64,000 nt of DNA from Epiperipatus broadwayi (GCA_028023455.1 JAQFVV010000017.1:2551001-2615000), one strand, 5' to 3'; counted from the stretch's first letter, positions 12,330 to 23,235 are shown. Notes: generated from the letters alone by a model not told the origin. Numbers and translations are program-made.

Positions 12330-12900
12330 TGATCTCAAACTTTGTGAGATTACTTTGAGAAAATATTATGATGGTCTAAAAACTTAATTTTTTGGAAGCT
12401 TATGATTGTATTTGTAACATAATTGTGTAGTAATTATTAAAAATTAAAAATAAATATTAATACTCATTTATTTTTTACAGAAATGTTTTATTTTTAAATA
12501 TAACAGAATATTGTCTTCTGAATATTGTTACTATAGAAATTACCATCACAGAAAACACAGCTGTCTAAAAATGAGGTTATTCACCTGATTGTAACAATAT
12601 TTAGTGATATCATAAAAATTATGAAAAAATTGTAAACTTTGAAAGTGTAAATTGATAGATTTAGTAGTTATTAAAAATAATTTGTTCAGATTTTTAAAAC
12701 AAAGAAGATTTTGTCATTTTGCAGATTGAATTGTTTCCACCTGAATTTGATGAAGTGACATCATTTTGTTTTGACTAAAATATAATTTTTAAAATAATTT
12801 TGAAAATCAAATGTGATTTTTAAAAATGTATCTAATTTCTAAGCAAAAATATCTATTGAATGAGGTCAAATTTACTATATTCTAATAAATAATAATTGTT
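12330..12900 (+). repeat. Dispersed repeat E, copy 1
   Basis: Matches the reverse complement of 60285-60875 across its whole length, including TGAGATTACTT...AATATTATGATG, the ACAGAAATGTTTTATTTTTAAATATAA block, CATAGAAATTA and GATTTTT...AAAACAAA near the end. Roughly 75 percent identical by eye. No coding capacity, no terminal repeats seen; class unknown. Confidence 0.55.
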
Positions 12901-12904
12901 TAGT

Positions 12905-14765
12905 AGATAAAATAGAAAAGATCAAGCCCCTCATGTGGTCTATAAAATAGCATGCCCTCAATTAGGCTGCCAGGCATCTTACTATGGTGAGATTCGGGCT
13001 AACATCAACACAAGAATTTACCAACACAGGTATGCATACAACAGGGTTAAAAATAAAAATGAAGAAACATCAACCTTCTGAGACCACCAAGCAGCTACAG
13101 GCCATGTGTTTGAACCCAGTTCTGCCTAAATAATTTGCACAGAGAAGAATGATCCCAAAAAAGGTCAAAGAAGCTTTTTACTTAGCAAATGATCTCAGTG
13201 CCACTAATAGAAGAGAGGCATGCTTTGCACCCTCCAAACAATGGACTAACTAATTAAAAATTCAAGCTCATTTGCATATGTGAACAACAAATTACAACAG
13301 ACTTCATTCATAAAGCTATGAGTATGAGATTAAAATACTAAATCTTGAAAGCACTAAGCAAGCATATTAAACATTATAGTATAATTACAGCTTCACTAAT
13401 GCATGCAAAAAAAATCGCATATGTATAATTACAATTTTTGTTGGTGAAGAGAAAAACAATTTATTAGTTAAATGAAAGTTGAAAGCTTAAATCTAGTGAG
13501 AACAAAGAAATCTGTCAGAATATTAGCAAAAAAAAAATAAACTAGTTAAGAATTAAGAATACAATTTTTAACTTCTTCACTTCCTTATGATTTTGCTTAT
13601 ACTAAATTATCCACAGTAGTAATCATAATAATAAAATAAAGTACACATATTCACCAAAAATAACTACAGATAAGGGGATTCTCTGAGTTTGAATTTAATA
13701 AAGTCAAATTTTATAACATTGCACAACATATTTGTTTACAAATTTCTATTAAAAAGAATTTCAGAGTGGGAAATGAGTTTCATAACAATGGGTTTATGCT
13801 TTAAAGTTTAAAATTATAGTAAATTCTTTATCTGTGGCACCCATATTGCATTTTTCTAATTTTGAACGAAATTCATTATTACGACCAAAAATGAATAGCA
13901 AATACATATACTAAAATTATGAGTGCTAATATTTTCGATATCTTTAAAAAAGTAATAAATGTTAATAAGAATTAGATCGATTCCCAATAAATTTGATTTA
14001 TTATCCCAGGATAACAGGATAATATTTTACCCCTGGGAAAATGGGATAATCATAAAAAAATGAGATCCCATCATCTCGTTTAAGAAGCCCTAATGTATTC
14101 ACTTTAAAGTACTACTTCAGTTGCTGACTCTGAGATGTGAGGTGTTAGAATCTATTCTTATGCCATGTTGTGCAAACTGTTTTTAATAATTTCTCTCTTT
14201 TTTTTATTATTATTATTATTATTATGCTGCATTTTCTTTTTAGACTACTAAACTGACTAATCAAGTTCTAGTAAATAAAGTTTTTAATAACTTTTATAGT
14301 TTTACTCTTTAAAACTAATTAATTTTTGACTAACACTAAGATAGATTTGTCACTTAGATTCGAATCTAAAGTCATGGTCAAATACACTAATCTTACACTA
14401 CAAAAGGACAGTAAAGAATTAATAGAAAACTGGTGCTTGGAACTTTCTATATTTATATTTTATGTGGAAGAAGTGATAAGATATATGTATGTGTGAATGT
14501 TTTATCATACTTGAGAAAATAGATCATCTTAGTCCACAATATTAATTTCATCATAGATCTAATAAATAATTTTTTATAATAGCCTGTGCTTTTGAAAATT
14601 ATTTTAAAGTGATTTTTTTTACTTAAACAAAAATAAATAAATACGGAGAACCTAAGTATTGGTGGAAGAACGAAAACTCCATTTTTTCTTTGAGTGACTT
14701 TGGATTAGTAATCCTAAACTTTAGTTATAATACTATTTACTAATTTGGTTATCAAACTTCTTACT
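12905..14765. other. No gene seen; (TTA)n near 14197
   Basis: A moderately complex stretch at about 12960-13270 has no open frame of interest and no match inside the window. A trinucleotide ATT run lies at about 14200-14225. Confidence 0.45.
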
Positions 14766-14940
14766 GTAGTTGGTACTTACGTATTATATCTGCTGTGATA
14801 TTTCATATATGTGTTATGTTGTCGATAACTTTCTAACCATGCAATCTTGTCAAATAATGTGTACATGAAACTTCTGACAAACTTAAGTGATAAACTTATA
14901 ATTCCATAATTTTGATCATTTTCTGCTTATTTTTTTTCTT

Positions 14941-15423
14941 CTGAGAGACCAGTGACTGTTTTACCATGGCAATTGAAGACAGAACAGCTGTAACTCTGAT
15001 AAAAGCAATCAAACAAAATGTGGTAGAGGTCTCAATAATTTATTCAGATGGCTGTACTGTATCAAACTGAGGAACTATGATCTTCCAGATATAAATATTT
15101 TTGTATCAATCATAGATACAAATTTGTCCATCCAGAAACCATTGCTCACACTCAGAACATAGAAAGACTTTGGGGTGCAGTGAAATGATGTAATAAACAA
15201 TAGCGAAGAACAGCATGCCAGCACCTTCATTCATATTTGGCAGAATTTATGTGGTGGAGACTGCAAAAAGAAGATGTCACTTTTCTTTGCATGCTGTATG
15301 ATATCAAAAAAATCAGTTGCCACAGTGATCCCATTTTGAATAAAAGTTTACTAATTTTTTTTGTTAACAAAATAAATTTAGTTGAACACATTTCTCAATC
15401 AAGATCCCATGCAAGCATATACT
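14941..15423 (+). pseudogene. ISXO2/Merlin-type DDE transposase remnant
   Basis: Encoded the catalytic half of a cut-and-paste transposase acting on its own terminal repeats. In frame from 14967 one reads MAIEDRTAVTLIKAIK, then IIYSDG with the second catalytic Asp. After a frameshift near 15055 follow NHRYKFVHPETIAHTQNIER, whose NIE supplies the catalytic Glu, then LWGAVK and finally SYLAEFMWWRLQKED, a hallmark end of this family. The region before the first visible residues, which should hold the first Asp and the zinc ribbon, is absent. Stops at about 15073, 15192 and 15204 also break the frame. Only the tail (15237-15425) is open. Family assignment is from remembered motifs of the family. 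Confidence 0.75.
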
Positions 15424-16126
15424 GAATAAACACATGTGGTTTCTCTCTGTTTTGTAATCCCTGCCATGATGGATATAGTTTATTTACTTATCTTTTTGAT
15501 TTGTCCATTTTGTAATTTTCTGCCACAGTTAATACATGTAGTATTGTTTTTCTTTTTTATTTGCTTTACTGTCCATTTTGTAGGTAATATATATATTATT
15601 TTGGATTTGTAAGTATTGTGATAAAAATTTGACAATTGCTATCCACTACTGAGATGAATGCAGTTAAAATGAAGTAGTAATATTTGGCGCTTTCTACAGA
15701 AAGACACACAAGTATTTCATTTTGAGAAATTTTGTTACATGTACATGGTAAGAATGTTTTGATCTTAAGCAAGTGGAGTGCATGTAGTAGTACATATATT
15801 TTTGATTTTGCTTATGTATTTATTTATTTTTTGGTTAATTTTTCTTTAGTGACCATTTTATAATTTCCTGTATGAGTACTTTTTTAATTTTAAGTAAAAT
15901 TTGGGAATTGCTGCCTGTGTTTGTGATGTCAAAATGCTGTACCTTTCTCCAGTGTGTGTGTGGGAAGAGGGAGAGAGCTGTGATAGCAAAATATTGTATT
16001 AAAAAGGCACAACTCTGATTTTATTTAGTATTATAATGGGTTTATTATTTTTGTGTACAAATTTATATTTTTTGTATTGTTAAAAAATTACTTTTTCAGG
16101 TTTACATATTATTCTGATGGAGTAGT

Positions 16127-16361
16127 GTTAAGGATTAGAGCTGCTACGATATTTCGCATACATATGAGTCAGCAGATAACTTTCTAAACTTACAAAAATG
16201 ATATCAAAATAACATATACATAGGATCCTTTTTAAAAATTTATCACTTATGTTTGTGAGAAGTTCCCATCTATAAGTTATTTGATGAGATCGTAAGTTTA
16301 AAAAGTTATTGGTAGACTGACACGTGTGAAATGTCACAACACAACTAATATGTAAGTATCC
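16127..16361. repeat. Foldback end of the Merlin-like relic
   Basis: 16127-16236 resembles the left terminal repeat in direct orientation (GATATTTCGCATA, GATAACTTTCTAA), and 16237-16361 is its inverted partner, so this segment alone is a palindrome of about 235 bp and could be a derived MITE. The 82-codon open frame on the minus strand here is a by-product of the palindrome. Confidence 0.5.
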
Positions 16362-16379
16362 TATATTTCTTATCACTTT

Positions 16380-17460
16380 TATAAATAAACAATATTAAAC
16401 GTAATATTATATGAAATGCATTCTAAAATGAAAAAATTAGATTTAACAGAGTACTGATTTTATTTTTTAAAATGTTATAATGAGCTTCTACTCATAAATA
16501 AATTTAGTAATATATTAAAATAACGTTTGACCTTATGAAAGTTTAAACATAGTTCTGAGGAAATGATACAGGTATTGATTTAAAAAACAAACTTTCTTTT
16601 ATATCTTAATATTGAAATATGAAAATATTTCCTTATTTTTACATAAATCTATTAACAAACTTTAAGCTAAAAGATCATGGACTAATAAAGTTCATGATTA
16701 AAACTGTGATCATGATGTTGCATGACACATTCGAGTTGCTGAATATATAACTGCAATAGCAGCCATAGTAATTCATACTTTCCTTTCTAACTGGTACTTA
16801 TATATATATATATATATAAAATAAACAAATTTGCAGTTTGAAAGTTAAAATTGTCTATTTGTTAGTCTGCTTTCAAAACATTATATTTTCCTTTTTAATG
16901 AGATTTATTTAAATTTCTTTGAATTATAAATTTCAATCTCTTTTAGTCAAACATCAATCTTTAGTGACTATATAAACATATTAGACCATAGATAAAGGTG
17001 GATGTGCACCTTTAGCACAGTAAAACAGACTGGGATTCTGGGTATAGTTTGGTATTGCTTAGGTGTGGACTACTTTCATATATTTACAAATTTATAGCTA
17101 TTTTATTTTTTAAAAAATATGGTATTTAATTATTATAATTTTTACACTTACTTATAATAATTACTCTTTACTAAATTAATAAATGATCACTAATCCATTT
17201 TAATAGAACAGAAACAGAAATTATTATATTTCCTTTAAATTTGGGCATAGAGTTTAAAATTATCATTGATTATTTAAAATGTTTACATGTGTATATAACA
17301 GACTCTTTCTTTACTAACTATTCACTTGCTTCTACTTAATGCTATTGATAGAGGAAGATTAAAAAATGCCTAGACAAATACATTAAGTGAACATTTATTA
17401 TTTAGCATAATTATGTTTCATTAATAATTAATGACATTAATTATAATTATTAATAATTAT
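16380..17460. other. No gene seen
   Basis: AT-rich with a TA run at 16800-16818. Nothing recognisable on either strand. Confidence 0.5.
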
Positions 17461-17464
17461 TTTT

Positions 17465-17705
17465 TATACTTAGCTAAGAAGATAAAAGGTGACTGCTAAT
17501 GAGTTGCATTGGATCCTAAGATCTAGGTGCAGTGCTCTCAGATCCAAAGATCCTCACTGATGAAAGCCACAAGCTAGAAACTGGTCTGGGGATATTGAAT
17601 GAGTGGACACTAGATAGGAATTTTATGCACAAATCTTCTTGCATCCATTGATTACTCTGGCTTGCGCTGAATGGCACTACTGTATGGAAACTTTAATCTC
17701 TGTGT
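17465..17705 (+). mobile_element. Family A hammerhead repeat, 3' half
   Basis: Contains the family A order: GATAAAAGGTG, GCATTGGATCCTAAGATCTAG, the hammerhead, the GATTTTATGCAC-type block, CATCCATTGATTACTCTGG, GGCACTACTGTATGGA. The opposite inverted arm is absent. Non-coding. Confidence 0.7.
17541..17600 (+). ncRNA. Hammerhead ribozyme motif (family A)
   Basis: CTGATGA 17557-17563; stem II AGC/GCT with loop CACAA; GAAAC 17577-17581; stem III AC/GT closed by TG; cleavage triplet GTC 17584-17586. Proximal stem I pairs TCCTCA (upstream) with TGGGGA (downstream). Compared with the 20840 copy, stem II shows a compensated G-C to A-T change. Confidence 0.7.
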
Positions 17706-18269
17706 AATTATTTGATTAATATAGTTAATTAAAAAAAGACATTGAAAAAAGAATAATAAAACAATAAAGTGATTAAATTAAAATTTATTTGCAAAAAATC
17801 ACAGTTTTGACAATAGCAGATGACTGCTCTTAATGCTAAGAAAATGGGAAGGAGACATTTCTCTTACACTTAGAAATGTTTGTATTTTTTAAAAATTAAA
17901 TTACGTATAATAGCAGTAAAGGAACCAATTTTTTGAATATATATTTTTAATTCTATCATTATTATTGAAAATTTACATTACAAAAATTAAATAAATATTT
18001 AAATCAAAAAATTAGTCATTTGATAAAAATTGTTGTTAGCTTATGTTAAAATTTGACAGAAAAAATACACACACATTTATTGACCAATATAATTAAAGAT
18101 AACTCATTGTAAATTTTTAATATTTAAATAAAAATAGCATGAATCATTTATACTGTATTTACTAAAACAAATAGATTCTATATGCCAATCATGAATTATT
18201 AATTATTGCAAAAAATAGTTTTTTCTTAGATTAATAACAATTAATGTGTATCACATGATCACCATGCTT

Positions 18270-19150
18270 GATACTTACACAAGGAGTTACATACCAGTGT
18301 TAACATATGGTAATGGTGCATTATGTGTTAATAAAGGGATATTAGATAACTTAGAAAAAATAAAAAGAGAAGTAGGATAACATGCATTAGATGCAGATGT
18401 GTGGATGGCAAAGGAGGAAACTCAAGGAGAAATGGGATGGTCAAGTTTTTATATGAGAGATGTAAAAAGCAAATTGAAAATGTTAGATAGATTGCAGTTT
18501 ATGGATAATAAAAGAATAGCCAAAACAGTATTTAATTGGCTTGTGAATAAAGGAAAGACAAAAAGATGGGTGAGAAAGGTTGTATAATATGCAGAAGATT
18601 TGGATAAAGAATTTATGTCAGTATACTTATATAAAAGGTGGGATGATTGTGCTAGGAGAATTGTTGAGTATTATAGTGATAAGAAATGGGATAGAAGAAT
18701 AGTGCATTAATAAAGAATAGGAAGTTGGAGAGATGGAAAATTAGTATGAAGAGTAAAAAGTTTAAATATATATATAAAAGTAAATAGAATATTGGATGTG
18801 AGCTAATTTATGATAATAGCAAGGAAAGTAGTTTACTGTTTAAGACTCAAACAGGATCATTAGCAACAAAGAAATATATACATAAATGGAAAAATATGGG
18901 TGATTTAGTCTGCAAGTTGTGTAAGGAAGGCATAGAAAATATTAGGTATCTGTTAATTGAATGTAAATGCATGAAAGCAGAAATGGTACAAATAATGAAG
19001 TTGTGGAAGAACGAATATAAACAAAGTGATTCTACAGAAAGTAGGTATTTGGTTTTTATGCTGGGTTTGGGAAAAGATAAGGGGGATTTAGATATAAAGG
19101 CTATGGAGTTGACAAGTATTATATTGTGTAAATGGGATGGAGCAGGATAA
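18270..19150 (+). pseudogene. LINE C-terminal relic with zinc knuckle
   Basis: Remnant of the carboxyl end of a non-LTR retrotransposon polyprotein. The first part reads YIPVLTYGNGALC, matching the post-RT thumb signature (LPVLTYG), then continues nearly open to 18714 with stops at 18376 and 18585. The second part (18896-19150) contains CKLCKEGIENIRYLLIEC, a degenerate CCHC-type zinc knuckle in which His is replaced by Tyr/Leu, as at the end of many LINE proteins. The RT catalytic motifs lie outside the preserved part. It differs from the RTE copies in this window, which end in CKRPRKR...WIPRDC. Clade not identified. Confidence 0.6.
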
Positions 19151-19154
19151 AGAA

Positions 19155-19795
19155 GAATATTGGGGAAAACTTATGGCAGGTTTCTCTGGGCATAGTGGCT
19201 GAGAGATTCCTGACTCCATATAAAGAGAAGTCACAGTGTGCATCACATCAGCTTATGATTTAAGTATCTTCTTGACATAATGTAATCTCTTAGTTTAATC
19301 ACTAGTGATTTGTTTGATGTAAAATATTTGCACCAAAAAAAGGATGCTATTTTTAAAATGTTCAGCCATTAATTTATTATCTCTTATATAAAATCCTTAT
19401 TTGTCTATTGTCTGAATGAATGTTTGTCTGCAGTTCTGTTTAATTGGTTGCTTTAACTTATTTTATTTTAATTGGTCGCTTTAACAAAAATACAAAAATT
19501 AATACCATTAATAGGAAAAAAATCAGTACATGTGCTTTTAACTACAATATAGAACTCAATAAGTATAATATTTAAATCATGAAGAAAATGTAATTACAAA
19601 TGCATAAATTCATGTTTGAAATATAATACTATAATACTGGATTCACATTTAGTTTTGGTTAGCATATAATTGAAGTCATGTAGTTTGACATAGCATAATT
19701 CATGCTAATTCCACCATTGATAATTGTCCATAATGCTGTCAAATTAAAATACCAAATTTATAGGTTTAGTTTAATTATAAGCATTTTATTTCTCA
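19155..19795. other. Probable 3' untranslated tail of the LINE relic, then unassigned
   Basis: 19155-19350 is directly downstream of the LINE relic and ends in an A-rich stretch at about 19335-19341, a plausible 3' end. Nothing recognisable follows up to the family A insertion. Confidence 0.4.
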
Positions 19796-19954
19796 CATTT
19801 ATTTCCATTAAACATCACATGACCACCACCTTTTATGCTTGTGTATAACTTGTTAAAACAGGCAAAACTCACTATACATATTGCCACACACAGCAAGTTA
19901 GAGTAATCAATGGATGCCAGAAGGCTTGTGCATAAAATCCCCATCTAGTGCCTA

Positions 19955-20017
19955 CTCATCCAATTTCCCCAGAGTAGTTTCTGGCTTGTGGCCTTCATCA
20001 GTGTGTAGGCACTAGAT
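19955..20017 (-). ncRNA. Hammerhead motif, cleavage site mutated (family A)
   Basis: Minus strand: CTGATGA (20001-19995), stem II GGC/GCC, GAAAC, but the GTC triplet reads CTC, so C15.2-G16.2 pairing is lost. Upstream stem I strand is also altered. Likely inactive. Confidence 0.5.
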
Positions 20018-20043
20018 GGGGATTATATGCACAAGCTTTCTGG

Positions 20044-20104
20044 CATCCAATATTCCCAAACTAGTTTCTGGCTTGTGGCCTTCATCAGTGAGTAGGCACT
20101 AGAT
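20044..20104 (-). ncRNA. Hammerhead ribozyme motif (family A)
   Basis: Minus strand: CTGATGA (20088-20082), stem II GGC/GCC with loop CACAA, GAAAC, stem III AC/GT with loop TA, cleavage triplet GTT, which is still a permitted UH site. Stem I is only partly paired. Confidence 0.55.
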
Positions 20105-20305
20105 GGAGATTTTATGCACAAGCCTTCTGGCATCCATTGATTACTCTGGTTGGCACAGGGTAGCACTACTGTTTGGAGAGTTTTGCCTGTTTATTTATTT
20201 CCATAACAGAGCAAAACTCTCCATACAGTATTGCCACCTGTGCTAAACAGAGTAATCAATGGATTCCAGAAGGCTTGTGCATAAAATCCCTATCTAATGC
20301 CTACT

Positions 20306-20366
20306 CATCCAATATCCCCAGACTAGTTTCTGGCTTGTGGCCTTCGTCAGTGAGGAGCTTTGGATC
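20306..20366 (-). ncRNA. Hammerhead ribozyme motif (family A, inverted unit)
   Basis: Minus strand: CTGACGA (20350-20344; position 7 is free in the hammerhead), stem II GGC/GCC, GAAAC, stem III AC/GT, GTC cleavage triplet at 20323-20321, stem I CTCCTCA with TGGGGA. All invariant bases present. Confidence 0.7.
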
Positions 20367-20823
20367 TGAGAGCACTGCATCTAGATCTTAGGATCTAATG
20401 CAACCCTCTAGCAATCACCCTTTATCTCTACTTAACTACAAAACTATGAGAATGAAATTGAAAACACAAAAAATATTTTCAATCTAAGCTCAATAGCTTA
20501 TATAGTCATATGGGTCTGAACTCAGTTCAGTACCCATACATTTTGGTGTCTTTAGCTCTTTTTTTCTAATCATAGCTTAATGGTTTAATACCAATCCTGC
20601 CTAATAGAATAGTGGTGGCTATGATTGTAAAAAAGCCAAAGACACCAAAATGTATGGGTGCTGAACTGAGTTCAGACCCATATGACTATATAAGGCTATT
20701 GAGCTTAGATTAAAAATATTTTTTGTTTTCAATTTCATTCTCATAGTTTTGTAGTTAAGTAGAGATAAAAGGTGTTTGCTAGAGGGTTGCATTAGATCCT
20801 AAGATCTAGATGCAGTGCTCTCA

Positions 20824-20884
20824 GATCCAAAGCTCCTCACTGATGAAGGCCACAAGCCAGAAACTAGTCTGGGGATATTGGATG
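20824..20884 (+). ncRNA. Hammerhead ribozyme (family A, first of tandem pair)
   Basis: Core CTGATGA 20840-20846; stem II GGC/GCC with loop CACAA (20848-20858); G12-A14 at 20860-20862; stem III A15.1-C15.2 with G16.2-U16.1 closed by TA; C17 at 20869, so cleavage would follow 20869. Stem I: six proximal pairs (20834-20839 with 20870-20875), a small internal loop, two A-T pairs, a bulged A, then four more pairs (20825-20828 with 20880-20883). A two-pair stem III is weak; in known animal hammerheads of this type two neighbouring motifs are thought to dimerise. The A-A opposition at the base of stem II is a blemish. Confidence 0.75.
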
Positions 20885-21279
20885 AGTAGGCATTAGATAG
20901 GGATTTTATGCACAAGTCTTCTGGCATCCATTGATTACTCTGTTTAGCACAGATGGCAATACTGTATGGAGAGTTTTGCTCTGTTTATCAACAATTAATG
21001 TGCTAGTATAGGAAATGTGGTCATGTAATGCTTAATGGTTTAATACCAATCCTGCCTAATAGGATAGTGGTGGCTATGATTGTAAAAGAGCCAAAGACAC
21101 CAAAGTGTATGGGTGCTGAACTGAGTTCAGACCCATATGACTATATAAGCTATTGAGCTTAGATTGAAAATATTTTTTGTGTTTTCAATTTCATTCTCAT
21201 AGTTTTGTAATTAAGTAGAGATAAAAGGTGGTTGCTAGAGGGTTGCATTAGCTCCTAAGATTTAGATGCAGTGCTCTCA

Positions 21280-21340
21280 GATCCAAAGTTCCTCACTGAC
21301 GAAGGCCACAAGCCAGAAACTAGTCTGGAGATATTGGATG
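21280..21340 (+). ncRNA. Hammerhead ribozyme (family A, second of tandem pair)
   Basis: CTGACGA 21296-21302, stem II GGC/GCC, GAAAC 21316-21320, GTC 21323-21325. Identical architecture to the 20840 motif and exactly 456 nt downstream, so cleavage at both would release a 456-nt RNA. One stem I base differs (TGGAG instead of TGGGG). Confidence 0.72.
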
Positions 21341-21504
21341 AGTAGGCATTAGATAGGGATTTTATGCACAAGCCTTCTGGCATCCATTGATTACTCTGTT
21401 TAGCACAGGTGCAATACTGTATGGAGAGTTTTGCTCTGTTTATTAGCAATTAATGTGCTAGTATAGGAAATGTGATCATGTGATGCTTAATGGTTTATTT
21501 CCAT

Positions 21505-22230
21505 AACATTAAATCTTTTGTTTAATTTACATTAAATCTTTAAAAAAAAGTGTTAAAACAACCAGTTTAAAACAAAACACAGCCTTTACATTAATAAGTT
21601 GTAAAATATACTAAATTGTAGTCATTAAATGTGCTATGACCACATGTGCATTAAGGATTATTGAACATATAGGAATCAATGTATAACTAGTAGAAGTATT
21701 TAAATTGTAAATAAAATCTTTGCTGTCAATAGTAAATAATACGTTTATAAATAAAATAGTAAAATGAAGACTTGTAAATATTACATTAATAGTAGGCATA
21801 ATTGATGTATGTGATTACTTTTACAAAAAGTCTTTTAAATTTTGCAATTATAAAATCAAGAAAATAAATTTTTTGTGAAAAATCTTGTTTCAAATAAAAT
21901 TTCATATTTATTTATTGTAATGCCATGAGTCCATTGAAGACTATAGAAACTCATTCACTACACGATCCATTTGTTCTAGAACACATTTGGAATAATTGAT
22001 TCCAGACCCCCTAAGAACAAAGTTACCACCCAATACAATCATTTAAAAAAGGAAAAATATCAACAAAATTATAAATGTAAGTGTATAAGATAACATAGAA
22101 TATATTTACTTAATTTTTACACCATACACATAAATATGAAAAGAAAAATAATCTTGCCATAGATTATAATCAAACAATTCATGATGAAGATGTAAATAAT
22201 ATTCATTTCTACAAATGCAGACAGTATTGA
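21505..22230. other. No gene seen
   Basis: AT-rich DNA without recognisable domain or repeat; the small minus-strand open frame at 21611-21799 is not supported. Confidence 0.5.
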
Positions 22231-22232
22231 AA

Positions 22233-22684
22233 TCAAACTGAAAGAGTGCAAACCTCTCAAGTGTTTAGCCAATCGAATCACAAATATTGGGATAAAGAAT
22301 TTAACAAGAAAAGAGAGGTTCCACTCTCTTCTTTAATTGTCTGTCTATATATCCAAGCCAGTCCAAAGTACTTAGATCTGCAAGGGTGAATCTTAAATAT
22401 CTTCACACTTAACTCACTGAGTTCTAATTATAACATCTAAAAACTACTGCATAGTAAATCGAAAGATTTCATGCTGTATGTTTATAATTAGAACTCAGTG
22501 AGTTAAGTGTGAAGATATTTAAGATTCACCCTTGCATATCTAAGTACTTTGGACTGGCTTGGATATGTAGACAGACATGTAAAGAAGAGAGTGGAACCGC
22601 TCTTTTCTTGTTAAATTCTTTGTTCCAGTATTTGCGATCTGATTGGATAAATGCTTCAGAGGTTTGCACTCTCTCAGTTTGATG
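22233..22684. mobile_element. Family C palindromic element, about 450 bp
   Basis: Arms 22233-22433 and 22481-22684 are inverted copies at over 90 percent identity by eye, separated by a 47-bp centre. The ends are TCAAACTG...AGAGTGCAAACC. A much more decayed relative of one arm lies at about 59740-60000. No coding sequence; the minus-strand open frame at 22540-22749 is part of the arm. Could be a MITE or a foldback derivative of a retroelement; no target duplication found. Confidence 0.65.
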
Positions 22685-22854
22685 AAGATGTAAAAAATCT
22701 TACAAAACAACATTTTTAATGTAATTAAATTGAATAATATAATCTGCAATCACAGCCCAAGAAACATTTTTCATCTAAAATTTTTCATAAAAAATTGTTT
22801 AATTTAGGTTAGGGTTTCTCTCTCTAACTGAACTTTTAAAAGTGTAAATGATAG

Positions 22855-23235
22855 ACACAAAGATACTAAAATGTATAGATACTGAACTGGGTTTAGATCT
22901 ATATGACTATACATGTGAAAGTTCTTAAATTGAAACATTATTGTGTTTTTATTTTGGACTCATATCATTATCTTGAAGGATAAAAAGTGGCTGCTAGAAG
23001 GTTGTATTAGATCCCAAAATCTAAATGTAGTGCTCTCAGATCCAAGGCTACTCACTGATGAAAGCTACAAGCTAGAAACTAGTCTGGGGATGTTGGGATT
23101 TTATGCATAAATCTTCTTGCATCTGTTGATTACTCTGACTTACACTGGGTGGCACTGCTATATAGAAAGTTTTACCTCTGTCATAACAGTTTGTGTAAGC
23201 ATAGAGAAGGATGACTATGTGATGTTTAGTCATTT
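22855..23235 (+). mobile_element. Family A hammerhead repeat, single direct unit
   Basis: A full direct unit from the AAAATGTATAGATACTGAACT block through the hammerhead to the GGCACTGCTATATAG end and the TATGTGATGTTTAGT terminus. It lacks the inverted partner and has lost about 30 bp after the hammerhead. Diverged from the 20581 unit by perhaps 20 percent. Confidence 0.7.
23039..23099 (+). ncRNA. Hammerhead ribozyme motif (family A)
   Basis: CTGATGA 23055-23061; stem II AGC/GCT with loop TACAA; GAAAC 23075-23079; stem III AC/GT; GTC 23082-23084. Proximal stem I ACTCA pairs with TGGGG. All invariant bases present, with stem II again preserved by compensation. Confidence 0.7.

Larger units (their letters stand above)
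14771..16361 (+). mobile_element. Merlin/ISXO2-like DNA transposon relic
   Basis: A transposase remnant (14941-15423) lies between imperfect terminal inverted repeats: 14771-14900 matches the reverse complement of 16237-16361 (shared blocks TACTTAC, TATTTCA, ATAACTTTCTAA, AACTTCT, ACAAACTTAAGTGATAAA). Merlin elements are the animal relatives of the bacterial IS1016/IS1595 (ISXO2) group and have such a layout. I could not define the 8-9-bp target duplication expected for the superfamily, and the 5' part of the transposase is missing, so the element is a dead, internally deleted copy. Confidence 0.6.
19809..20193. mobile_element. Family A element, target duplication TTTATTTCCAT
   Basis: 385-bp insertion flanked by the 11-mer TTTATTTCCAT at 19798-19808 and 20194-20204. 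It starts with the family end TAAACATCACATGACC and finishes with the GAGAGTTTTGCCTG end. Two hammerhead motifs lie on the minus strand (cores at 20001 and 20088), about 87 bp apart because of an internal duplication. No coding sequence. Confidence 0.75.
20205..21493. mobile_element. Family A tandem/inverted element (retrozyme-like dimer)
   Basis: 1289-bp element bordered by the same 11-mer TTTATTTCCAT (20194-20204 and 21494-21504) that borders the preceding element. It is built of one inverted unit (20205-20580) and two direct units (about 20581-21035 and 21036-21493, period 455). The inverted unit and first direct unit form hairpin arms of about 380 bp. Each unit contains a hammerhead: minus strand at 20350, plus strand at 20840 and 21296. 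Direct repeats of a ribozyme-bearing unit are the layout of retrozymes and of Penelope-like long terminal repeats. No ORF: the open frames here at 20173-20391 and 21255-21449 are the repeat itself. Confidence 0.75.

Noticed and set aside
20173-20391. 72-codon open frame and its counterpart at 21255-21449
   Set aside because: Same repeat (family A) read from opposite strands; product contains no domain and the repeat is non-coding.
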